NCBI RefSeq assembly: GCF_900104175.1 | Contig: NZ_FNIX01000001.1 | Location: 1,191,975-1,255,974 of the forward strand | Reading direction: 5' to 3' | DNA: 64,000 nucleotides | Source: Lentzea jiangxiensis | GTDB lineage: Bacteria; Actinomycetota; Actinomycetes; Mycobacteriales; Pseudonocardiaceae | In this document: positions 35,934 through 43,449 of the stretch, piece after piece | Layout of the letters: each line of letters opens with the position of its first letter | Numbering within the stretch: position 1 is the stretch's first letter | Position numbers and translations under genes: made by a program | The notes under the pieces: generated by a model | The model's database searches: none | Told to the model about the DNA's origin: nothing | The model's input: the letters and a program-made list of their open reading frames with translations, nothing else

Positions 35934-37224
35934 CGTTGGCGATCCCCTGCGGGCTCGCGTCCTTGTACCGCTCCATCTCGCCGCGCCGCACGTCCGCGAT
36001 CGTGCCGGCCAGCTCCTGGCCGAACGCCTCGGTGAGCACGGCGTCCTTCTCGAACTCGTCGACGGCTTCCCTGAGCGACGTGGGCAGGCGCGGAACGTTC
36101 TCGAGCAGCGCGGGGTCGACGTTCAGACCTTCGGGCAGCGGGGCCCCGGTGGCGATGCCGTCCAGCCCGGCCGCGATCACACCCGCGACGACCAGGTACG
36201 GGTTCGCGGTCAGGTCGAAGCACTTGATCTCCAGGTTGTCCTGGACCAGGCGTAGCGCCGTCTCGCGGTTCTCCTCGCCCCACGCCGCGAACGGTGCCGA
36301 CCACGTGTGCGGCACGAGCCTGAGGTAGCTCGCGAGAGAGGGACAGCCGATCGCGCACAACGCGCGGATGTGGTTGAGCACGCCCGCGCTGAACTGCCTG
36401 GCCTCGTCCTGGAAGCCGTCGAAGAGGTTCGTGCCGCCGCGCCAGAGGCTCAGGTGCAGGTGACCGCCGTTGCCGACGCCGCCGTTGACGACCTTGGGGG
36501 AGAACGAGGGGCGCAGGCCGTGCCGGACCGTGACGGCGCGGACGGTCTCCTTGACCAGGACCGCGGTGTCGGCGGCGTTCACCGGGTCCTCCGGCGCGGT
36601 GGAGACCTCGAACTGGCCGGCGGCGTACTCCGGGTGGAACTGGAGGACCTCGACGTCCTGCTGGTCCAGCGCCCGCAGGAGGTCGACGCAGTAGTCGGAC
36701 AGCTCGACCTGGCGGGCGTGGCCGTAGGCCGAGCCGCTGGTCGCGGGCACCCAGTCGTCGGTGCCGGCTTTGCCGACGCACCACTCGACCTCGAAGCCCG
36801 CCCGGGCGGTGAAGCCCTTCGCCGCGAGGTTCTCGACGGCCCTGCGGGCCTGCAGCCGCTGGTCCATCGGGTAGGGAACGCCGTTCTGGAAATGGCGGTC
36901 GGCGGGCGCCCAGGCCCAGCCCGGCTGGCCCGCGAGCACCGTGAGGCGGTCGAGGTCCGGGTGCAGCCGCAGGTCGCCGACCGGGCCGCCCGCGAACCGG
37001 CCCTGGATGATCCAGTCGTCGAACAGGAAGACGTCGAACACCGGTGACGCGCCCACGCCGTGCGCCGCCGCGTGGGCGAGCTTGCGCAGCGGCACGGACT
37101 TCGCGCGCGTGATGCCGCTGTTGTCGACCCAGGTGAGCGCCACGACGCTCACGTCCCTCGCGTTGAGCCCGTCGAAGAGTTCCGTCGCCCGGTCGAACCG
37201 CTGGTCCCGCTCCGCTGAGTCCAC
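35914..37224 (-). CDS. Glutamine synthetase-like protein (GlnA4/FluG type)
   Basis: The 436-residue protein has the GS fold: TWVDNSGITRAKSVPL in the N-terminal domain, the catalytic GFEVEW, AAGQFEVST, NGGHLHLSLW and EENRETALR motifs, and TANPYLVVAGVIAAGLDGI. The usual E-x-R-x-P-D strand reads EIKCFDLT, so the arginine and proline are replaced. Together with the lack of an adenylylation tyrosine motif this points to gamma-glutamylation of an amine rather than of ammonia. GTG 37224 is a tentative start, because a TAGGAT box lies only one base upstream; a later start is possible. Confidence 0.87.
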   Translation of the reverse strand: MDSAERDQRFDRATELFDGLNARDVSVVALTWVDNSGITRAKSVPLRKLAHAAAHGVGASPVFDVFLFDDWIIQGRFAGGPVGDLRLHPDLDRLTVLAGQPGWAWAPADRHFQNGVPYPMDQRLQARRAVENLAAKGFTARAGFEVEWCVGKAGTDDWVPATSGSAYGHARQVELSDYCVDLLRALDQQDVEVLQFHPEYAAGQFEVSTAPEDPVNAADTAVLVKETVRAVTVRHGLRPSFSPKVVNGGVGNGGHLHLSLWRGGTNLFDGFQDEARQFSAGVLNHIRALCAIGCPSLASYLRLVPHTWSAPFAAWGEENRETALRLVQDNLEIKCFDLTANPYLVVAGVIAAGLDGIATGAPLPEGLNVDPALLENVPRLPTSLREAVDEFEKDAVLTEAFGQELAGTIADVRRGEMERYKDASPQGIANVTRWCH

Positions 37225-37236
37225 GATCCTAAGGCT

Positions 37237-38334
37237 ATGGGCACCTTGCCGTTCGTCGCCGAACTCGGGCTGGTCGACCACCACTGCCACGGCGTGCTGC
37301 GGACCGACAGCACTCGTGAGGAGTTCGAGTCGTTGCTGTTGGAGGCCGATGCGGTGGCCCCGCTCGGCGGGTCGTTCTTCGACTCGGCGGTCGGGTTCGC
37401 GGTGCGGCGGTGGTGTGCGCCGTTGCTGGACCTGCCGCGGCACGCGTCGGCGGAGGAGTACCTCGAACGGCGGAACTCGCTGCACATCGCCGAGGTGTCG
37501 CGGACGTTCCTGATGGCGTCCGGGATCCACACCTTCCTCGTCGACGGCGGGTTCCAGGCCGACCGGCTGTTGTCGGCCGCCGAGCTGGCGTCGCTGGGAG
37601 GGGGAGTCGCGCACGAGGTCGTGCGGCTGGAGGCGCTGGCCGAGTCGTTGCGGCCTTCCGCCTCCGCTGCCGAGTTCGTGCCCGCTGTCCGGGCGCGACT
37701 GGCCTCGTCGTCCGCGGTGGGTGCCAAATCCGTTGCGGCGTACCGGATCGGGCTCGGGCTGCCGGGTGAGCGGCCCGCCGACGCGGACGTGGTGCGGGCG
37801 GTGGCGGCGTGGTCGTCGGGGCGGCTGGCGGACCCGGTGGTGATCACCTGGCTGGCTTGGGAGGCCTTGTCCGCGGGGCTGCCGTTGCAGTTCCACGTGG
37901 GGTACGGCGATTCGGACCTCGATCTGCACTTGTGCGATCCGTCGTTGCTGACACCGTTCCTGCGTGCGACCGCATCGCTCGGTGTGCCTGTGTTGTTGTT
38001 GCACAACTACCCGTTCCACCGCCAGGCCGGATACCTCGCGCAGGTGTTCCCGCACGTGTTCTGCGATCTCGGGCTGGCGACGCACGGGTTGGGGCACCAG
38101 GCGTCACGGGTGTTCGCGGAGGCGTTGGAGATCGTGCCGTACGGCAAGTTCCTGTTTTCGACCGATGCGTTCGCCCTGCCCGAGCTGTACTACCTCGGCG
38201 CGTTGATGTTCCGGCGCGCGTTGTCGGACTTCCTGTCCGATGGGCTGCGTCGCGATGCGTTCGTGGAAGAGGACGCACACCGGATCGCGCGACTGATCGC
38301 CTCGGAGAACGCGGCGCGTGTGTACAAACTGTAG
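37237..38334 (+). CDS. FluG-type amidohydrolase
   Basis: The 365-residue metal-dependent hydrolase has HHCHG near the N-terminus, FHVGYGDSD, LLLHNYPFHRQAGYLA and FSTDAFALPE, the metal-ligand set of the amidohydrolase half of FluG. Its start is only 12 bases from the divergent GS-like gene. In fungal FluG the amidohydrolase and GS domains are one polypeptide. Here they are split and divergent, so the pair may make and hydrolyse gamma-glutamyl amides. Which substrate is involved cannot be told. Confidence 0.86.
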   Translation: MGTLPFVAELGLVDHHCHGVLRTDSTREEFESLLLEADAVAPLGGSFFDSAVGFAVRRWCAPLLDLPRHASAEEYLERRNSLHIAEVSRTFLMASGIHTFLVDGGFQADRLLSAAELASLGGGVAHEVVRLEALAESLRPSASAAEFVPAVRARLASSSAVGAKSVAAYRIGLGLPGERPADADVVRAVAAWSSGRLADPVVITWLAWEALSAGLPLQFHVGYGDSDLDLHLCDPSLLTPFLRATASLGVPVLLLHNYPFHRQAGYLAQVFPHVFCDLGLATHGLGHQASRVFAEALEIVPYGKFLFSTDAFALPELYYLGALMFRRALSDFLSDGLRRDAFVEEDAHRIARLIASENAARVYKL

Positions 38335-38342
38335 GATTCGCC

Positions 38343-38358
38343 TCGAACTGGCGTTCGA
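38343..38358. promoter_or_regulatory. SOS (LexA) box upstream of dinB
   Basis: TCGAAC-TGGC-GTTCGA is a perfect match to the actinobacterial/Gram-positive LexA consensus TCGAAC-N4-GTTCGA, extended by C and G on the outside. It lies just downstream of a TAGGAT -10-like box (38332-38337) and 12 bases before the dinB ATG, where LexA would block transcription. Confidence 0.75.
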
Positions 38359-38369
38359 GAGGGGTGTTC

Positions 38370-39644
38370 ATGGGTCGCAGTGCGAACCTGCCACGCGGCC
38401 TGCGTGACCGGTTCCGTGCGCGTGACGGTGTGTGGCCTGACGACACGGGCTGCCGGATGCTGCACGTCGACATGGACGCCTTCTACGCGTCGGTGGAGAT
38501 CCGTGAACGCCCTGAGCTCGAGTCCGTGCCTGTCGTCGTAGGTGGCGTGGGCGGGCGTGGTGTCGTGTGCTCGGCCAACTACATCGCGCGTGAGCTGGGC
38601 GTGCGTTCCGCGATGCCCACGGCGCATGCTCGCCGGTTGGCGCCTCACGCCGTGTACCTGCCACCGCAGTTCGACCTCTACCAGGAGGTCTCGCGCGGGG
38701 TCATGGCGATCTTCCGCGACATCACGCCACTGGTCGAGCCGCTGTCGTTGGACGAGGCCTTCCTCGACGTCGGTGGCGCCCTTCGCCGGCTCGGCCTGAC
38801 GCCGGGCGGTGTGGGCGAACTGATCAGGTCTCGCGTGTTCGCTGATCACGGTGTGTCGTGTTCGGTCGGTGTGGCGTCGACGAAGTTCCTCGCGAAGCTC
38901 GCCTCGGGGATGTGCAAGCCCGACGGCATGATGGTCGTGCCGACCGCGTCCGCCCTGGAGTTCCTGCACTCGCTGCCGGTGTCCGCGCTGTGGGGCGTCG
39001 GGGCGAAAACCGCTGCGCGCCTCGGGGAACTGGGCCTGGAGTCGGTCGCCCAGGTCGCGGCCACGCCGTTGCCGCGACTGCGCCGCATGATCGGCGTCGC
39101 ACTGGCGGAACACCTGCACGCCCTGGCCTCCGGCGTCGACGACCGCGCGGTGGAGCCGGTGACGCGGGAGAAGTCGATCGGCGCCGAGGAGACGTTCGAG
39201 GTCGACCACCTGGACCGCGCCGTGCTGCGCCGCGAGTTGCTGCGCCTGTCGGAGCGTTCGGCGGGTTCGTTGCGCGCCAAGGGTTTGCGCGGCCGGACGG
39301 TGTCGATCAAAGTCCGCTTCTCCGACTTCTCGACGATCACCCGCTCCCGCACGCTGCCGGTCGCGACGGACGTGACGCAGGAGATCTACCGCGTCGCCAC
39401 CGAGCTGCTCGACACCCAGGTCCCGCCGGGAGCGGTCCGCCTGATCGGCGTCCGGGTAGAAGGTCTTGACAACGCCGACTCCGCCCAGCAGTTGGTCTTC
39501 GACGCCCCCGAGAACGGCTGGCGCGAAGCCGACCAAGCCGCTGACCAGGCCCGTTCCCGCTTCGGCTCGCTGGCGGTCCGCCCGGCCTCCCTGCTGCGCA
39601 AGAGTCCGGAAAGGACGGCCGACTTCGAACCGAAGCCCGAGTGA
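38370..39644 (+). CDS. dinB: DNA polymerase IV (Y family)
   Basis: The 424-residue translesion polymerase has the catalytic acids D34 (VDMDAFYASVE) and D128/E129 (PLSLDEAFLDV), the YIARELGVRSAMP finger motif, helix-hairpin-helix residues (WGVGAKTAARLGELGL) and a little-finger domain. QQLVFD near the C-terminus resembles a beta-clamp-binding motif. ATG 38370 with GAGAGGGG upstream is used; the frame extends far upstream over the amidohydrolase but without family similarity. The SOS box indicates DNA-damage induction. Confidence 0.94.
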   Translation: MGRSANLPRGLRDRFRARDGVWPDDTGCRMLHVDMDAFYASVEIRERPELESVPVVVGGVGGRGVVCSANYIARELGVRSAMPTAHARRLAPHAVYLPPQFDLYQEVSRGVMAIFRDITPLVEPLSLDEAFLDVGGALRRLGLTPGGVGELIRSRVFADHGVSCSVGVASTKFLAKLASGMCKPDGMMVVPTASALEFLHSLPVSALWGVGAKTAARLGELGLESVAQVAATPLPRLRRMIGVALAEHLHALASGVDDRAVEPVTREKSIGAEETFEVDHLDRAVLRRELLRLSERSAGSLRAKGLRGRTVSIKVRFSDFSTITRSRTLPVATDVTQEIYRVATELLDTQVPPGAVRLIGVRVEGLDNADSAQQLVFDAPENGWREADQAADQARSRFGSLAVRPASLLRKSPERTADFEPKPE

Positions 39645-39651
39645 TCGCGAC

Positions 39652-39678
39652 CTGTCCACAACCCGGAAGTTGTCCACA
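39652..39678. repeat. Two DnaA-box-like sequences
   Basis: CTGTCCACA (39652-39660) and TTGTCCACA (39670-39678) are 18 bases apart, start to start, in the same orientation. TTGTCCACA is the preferred DnaA box of high-GC actinobacteria. They lie between dinB and the next gene. Confidence 0.55.
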
Positions 39679-39729
39679 GCTTCCCGCCCACCCCACCACC
39701 CCCACCTCGCCCGGCCCCAAGCTGGACCC

Positions 39730-40380
39730 ATGCGCCACCCCATCGACCTGGAAGCCCTGGGCACCCTCTTCGTCCACCGCGTGGCCCCCGTGGCCGCACT
39801 GCTCCACATCGGACTGTCCGCGTCCCTGATCGACCAGCGCTGCCGTCCCGGCGGCCCCTGGCAACGCCTGTTCCCGAGCATCTTCCTGCTGTCGAGGGCG
39901 GGCCCCTCCCGCGAACAACTGGTCCAGGCAGCCCTCCTCTACGCGGGCGAAGGCGCCATGCTGACCGCCTTCGACGCCCTCTACCTGCACGGCATGAGGG
40001 CCGTCCTGCCTTCGGCGGACGCGATCCACGTCCTGGCCCCACGCCACTCCAGAGCATGCGGCCACGCAGCCCTGCGCCTGGAACGAACGGACCGGCTCCC
40101 CAGACCGGCCCTGCGCCGAGGCTTCCACGTGGCACCCCTCGAACGAGCCGCGGTGGACGCCATCCGCCGCACCCGCTCCATCCCGGACACCAAGGCGATC
40201 CTCGACGAGGTGGCGCACTTCGTGGGCATCCAGGCCTTGCGAGCCGAACTGGCCCTCGCCCCGCGCAAGGGCACCACCCTGGCCCGCACACTGCTGGGCG
40301 ACTCCCCGGCCCGCCAACTGGAACTGGCGGTGATGGACCGCCGCCTCCCGGCCCCACGCACCCCGCTCCCCATCGGCTGA
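39730..40380 (+). CDS. AbiEi-like hypothetical protein
   Basis: The 216-residue protein resembles a large actinobacterial group of AbiEi/DUF559-type proteins: GGPWQRLFPSIFLLSRAGPSREQ corresponds to the winged-helix part, and AALLYAGEGAMLTAFDALYLHGM to the domain after it. In type IV toxin-antitoxin systems AbiEi is the antitoxin and repressor, but no AbiEii nucleotidyltransferase is nearby. The product may be a solitary descendant or chromosomal regulator. No Shine-Dalgarno precedes ATG 39730, which was chosen as the first in-frame methionine after the DnaA boxes. Confidence 0.65.
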   Translation: MRHPIDLEALGTLFVHRVAPVAALLHIGLSASLIDQRCRPGGPWQRLFPSIFLLSRAGPSREQLVQAALLYAGEGAMLTAFDALYLHGMRAVLPSADAIHVLAPRHSRACGHAALRLERTDRLPRPALRRGFHVAPLERAAVDAIRRTRSIPDTKAILDEVAHFVGIQALRAELALAPRKGTTLARTLLGDSPARQLELAVMDRRLPAPRTPLPIG

Positions 40381-40588
40381 CAGCCGCGCCCGCCACCCGG
40401 CACCGGTGCACCTGGGTGGCCAGCCCGCTCACCAGCCACGCGACCTGCTTAACGGATCGTTCGATCTCCGGACCGCTCGATCCCCACACCATCGATCAGC
40501 TCAGGCTTGGTCAGCGAGTCCGACACTTTCCGCGGCCGCAGCCGCAGCCACACCGACAGCCGTGAACCCAACCGCAGCGGCGAACCCA

Positions 40589-40635
40589 GGCGCGGGCAGG
40601 CCGCCCGAGCCCGCCTGCCCAGGCCTGCCCGCGCC
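40589..40635. terminator. Bidirectional terminator-like hairpin
   Basis: GGCGCGGGCAGGC at 40589-40601 pairs perfectly with 40623-40635 around a 21-base loop. It lies between convergent genes (ends at 40380 plus and 40648 minus), where a bidirectional terminator is expected. The rest of 40381-40588 shows no gene. Confidence 0.6.
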
Positions 40636-40647
40636 CGCCCACCTACC

Positions 40648-42186
40648 TCAAGGACGCCGGTACTGAGCCGGAGACCCAGCAGTCGCCGGGTCCTCGAAGC
40701 TCCCCGCCTTCCCCCGATCCACGTGAAAGGTCGTCAACGTCGTGACCGGCGAAGCAGCGTCCCGCCGATCCCCGATCACCCTCATGTGCGTGGTGAACCG
40801 CCGCGGCGTCACCTCGTACACGTCGTAGCCGTACCTGTTGCCCTCGAAGTACTTCAGGTGCGGGTTGGCCGCGCCCATCACCGGTCCGTTCGCCGCGTTC
40901 CACTCCGGCGAGTAGGCGCTGGAGGTGATCGAGTGCGCGGTGAACTCCGTGCCGATCACCGGTGACGAGAGGTCGTCGAAGTCCGGGCGGATGTCGTCCA
41001 CGAACGCCGAGTGCCAGTCGCCGGTCAGGACGACCAGGTCCTCCAAGCCCGTGGTGGCGACGTGGCCGAGCACCTCGCGGCGTTCGGACAGGTAGCCGTC
41101 CCACTGGTCGGTGAAGTAGTAGCCGCCGCCGGGGCGGGCGAGTTGGGAGAGCATGATCGAGTTGATCCACACCTGCCAGGCTTCTCGGGCGCCGGAGATG
41201 CCGTCGAGCAGCCACTTCTTCTGTTCGGCGCCGAGGATCGTGCCGTTGGCGAGGTTCTGCGCCGAGCGGTGCTGGCGCAGGTCCAGCACGGTCAGGTCGA
41301 GCAGGGAGCCCCACTCGCGGCGGCGGTGGATCCGCGGTTCCAGTGCGCTGCCCGAGCGGATGGGGAGGTGTTCGTACCAGGCCTGGTAGGCGGCGGCTCG
41401 GCGCTTCACGAACGGTGCGGCGCCCTCGGTGCCGCTGTAGTCGTTGACGACCTCGTGGTCGTCCCAGGTCAGGTAGAACGGGTGGGCGGCGTGGGCGTCG
41501 CGCAACGACGGGTCGCCCTTGTAGAGGGCGTGGCGGCGGCGGTAGTCCGCCAGGGACAGCGCGGCGGGGCCCTCGTGGTCGCGCACGTGCGCGCCGCCGA
41601 CCTGGCCGTGTTCGTAGATGTAGTCGCCGAGGTGCACGACGAAGTCGAGGTTCTCCTGGGCGATGCCGCGGTGGGCCGCGTAGAAGCCGTCGTGGAACGC
41701 CTGGCAGTTCGCCGTCGCGAAGCGCACCTTCGAGACCGGGCCGACGGGTGCCGTGCGGGTGCGGCCGACGCGCGAACGCTTGCCGAGCGCCGAGAACTGG
41801 TAGTAGTAGGTGCGACCGGCACGGAGCCCGTGGACCGGCACGTGCACGCTGTGCCCCAACAGGTTCGACGCGGCGATGGTGCCCGAAGCGACGCGTGAGC
41901 GCATCGTCCGGTCCAGGGCCACGGTCCATTCGACCTCGACGATCTCGGGCAGCGGCTGCTCGAACGCCAGCGGTTCCGGCGCGAGCCGCGTCCACAGGAC
42001 CACGCTGTCGGGCAACGGGTCCCCGGAGCCGACGCCCAGGGTGAACGGCGCGGCGTCCCACGAGGCGCCGAGGTCCAGTGCGGCGGCGTGCGCCTGTGCG
42101 GGCGACAAACCGGCGGAAAGCGGCCACACGGTGCCAAGAGCGCCGGCGGCGGCCGCGGCTCGGAGGAGATCACGTCGGTTCAGCAT
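40648..42186 (-). CDS. phoD: PhoD-family alkaline phosphatase/phosphodiesterase, Tat-exported
   Basis: The 512-residue precursor has a Tat signal (NRRDLLRAAAAAGALG, cleaved near AQAHA) and the PhoD catalytic fold: an N-terminal beta domain, GVGSGDPLPDSVVLWTRLAPE, the metal-binding VHLGDYIYEHG and WDDHEVVNDY motifs, and LTGDWHSAFVDDI. PhoD hydrolyses phosphate mono- or diesters such as teichoic acid or nucleic acid, using iron and calcium, and is normally Pho-induced. No PHO box was identified. The start overlaps the stop of the upstream gene by one base (TGATG). Confidence 0.93.
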   Translation of the reverse strand: MLNRRDLLRAAAAAGALGTVWPLSAGLSPAQAHAAALDLGASWDAAPFTLGVGSGDPLPDSVVLWTRLAPEPLAFEQPLPEIVEVEWTVALDRTMRSRVASGTIAASNLLGHSVHVPVHGLRAGRTYYYQFSALGKRSRVGRTRTAPVGPVSKVRFATANCQAFHDGFYAAHRGIAQENLDFVVHLGDYIYEHGQVGGAHVRDHEGPAALSLADYRRRHALYKGDPSLRDAHAAHPFYLTWDDHEVVNDYSGTEGAAPFVKRRAAAYQAWYEHLPIRSGSALEPRIHRRREWGSLLDLTVLDLRQHRSAQNLANGTILGAEQKKWLLDGISGAREAWQVWINSIMLSQLARPGGGYYFTDQWDGYLSERREVLGHVATTGLEDLVVLTGDWHSAFVDDIRPDFDDLSSPVIGTEFTAHSITSSAYSPEWNAANGPVMGAANPHLKYFEGNRYGYDVYEVTPRRFTTHMRVIGDRRDAASPVTTLTTFHVDRGKAGSFEDPATAGSPAQYRRP

Positions 42187-42692
42187 CAGCGGGCCTCCAC
42201 CGTGAACGAGATGTTGTCCGCGTAGCCGTCGTTCGACGTGCCGCCACCGGATCGGGTCATCTGCAGCGTCACCACGGCGGTGCGGCTGCCCGGCGGCACG
42301 GTGCCGCTCGCGGTGCGCTCGAAGAGGCCGGTGCGGCCCGAGCGCTCCTCGGCGGTCACCGGGCCGAGCACCACCAGGCCGCGCGGTGTGCCGCCCGCGT
42401 CGAGGAACTCGACCGACAGACGGGCGCCGTCCTGTTGCGAGGCGTAGCCGCCGAGCCAGGCGGAGACCGCGAAACGAGACGCGCGCCGCGGCAGCGTCAC
42501 GCTCTGTCGCAAGGTGCTCAGAGGCGTGTCGCCGCCGCCGAAGAACGCCGCGCCGCGCTCCGCCGGCCCGGGGTCGCCGGGACCCGGATAGCCCTGGCCG
42601 GTGTCGTACCGCAGCACGACCGGGGCACCCGCGATCGTGAGCCAGCCGGTCAGGCCCTGCTCGGCGGCGCCGTTGACGATGAGTTGGGTCAT
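42186..42692 (-). CDS. Galactose-binding-like beta-sandwich protein
   Basis: The 168-residue protein starts IVNGAAEQGLTGW and contains LRQSVTLP, FAVSAWLGGY and GYADNISFTVE, the pattern of jelly-roll carbohydrate-binding or DUF642-like domains. No signal peptide is visible at ATG 42692, and an upstream extension does not supply one, so the protein would be cytoplasmic or exported by another route. It is translationally coupled to phoD (TGATG). The ligand is unknown. Confidence 0.7.
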   Translation of the reverse strand: MTQLIVNGAAEQGLTGWLTIAGAPVVLRYDTGQGYPGPGDPGPAERGAAFFGGGDTPLSTLRQSVTLPRRASRFAVSAWLGGYASQQDGARLSVEFLDAGGTPRGLVVLGPVTAEERSGRTGLFERTASGTVPPGSRTAVVTLQMTRSGGGTSNDGYADNISFTVEAR

Positions 42693-42973
42693 GCGGCTGA
42701 TCCGAGCAAGCGGGGCTGTCCCCGGCGGATCACGCCGCCGAACGGCACGTGAACGGCAGGCCACAAGGCTCCGGAGGTGCCTCACGAGGGCCTCACCACT
42801 GCCCCAGGAGGATGATGGTGACAGAACAGACCGCATGAGACGGCCGACTGGGTAGTCGCCGGGGCGCGCGACTCGTATCCTGGAAGGTGACGTCCCCAGG
42901 GTGGGTCGTCCGCCGGGTTCGGCGGAAACCGCGAACACCCGGCGCCCGCGACCGCTGTGCCGGAGGAGGAATG

Positions 42974-43369
42974 ATGCCACTCTCCGAGCACGAGCAGCGA
43001 CTGCTCGACCAGATCGAGCGCGCGCTCTACGCCGAGGACCCGAAGTTCGCATCAACCGTACGGGGCGCCAAGTTGCGGCGGCCGTCCAAGCGACGCCGCG
43101 TGCAGGGCATCGTGTTGTTCGTGGTCGGCGTGGCCGCGCTCATCACCGGAGTGATGCTGCCGCAGCTCTCGATCGCCAGCATTCCCGTGGTGAGCGTCTT
43201 CGGCTTCCTGCTCATGTTCTTCGGTGCGCTCATCACCCTGACGACGTTGCGTCGCGGTGACCAGGTCGCCGAGGGAGCGCAGGAGGACGGCAAGCCAGCG
43301 CGCAGCCGCAGCTCGTTCTCCGAACGGATGGAAGAGCGCTTCCGCCGTCGCTTCGACGAAGAGCAGTAG
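42974..43369 (+). CDS. DUF3040 membrane protein
   Basis: The 131-residue product begins MPLSEHEQRLLDQIERALYAEDPKF, the hallmark of actinobacterial DUF3040 proteins, and has two transmembrane helices (~48-68 and 72-93) and a basic, charged C-terminus. GGAGGAGGA precedes the start; ATG 42974 is used rather than 42971. DUF3040 genes commonly neighbour mraZ and dinB in this order, but their function is unknown. Confidence 0.88.
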   Translation: MPLSEHEQRLLDQIERALYAEDPKFASTVRGAKLRRPSKRRRVQGIVLFVVGVAALITGVMLPQLSIASIPVVSVFGFLLMFFGALITLTTLRRGDQVAEGAQEDGKPARSRSSFSERMEERFRRRFDEEQ

Positions 43370-43389
43370 CCGACCGACGAAGCTGAAGT

Positions 43390-43428
43390 GCGATGGGCCC
43401 GCCCCCGGCAGGGGAGCGGGCCCATCGC
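43390..43428. terminator. Bidirectional intrinsic terminator
   Basis: A perfect 13-bp stem (43390-43402 with 43416-43428, starting GCGATGGGC) and 13-base loop is followed by CTTTG. It separates the convergent DUF3040 and TgpA-like genes. Confidence 0.82.
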
Positions 43429-43449
43429 TTTGTCCTCCCCGACTCGCCG

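Noticed and set aside
37225-38097. N-terminal extension of the glutamine synthetase-like gene
   Set aside because: It is antisense to the amidohydrolase gene and shows no GS similarity.
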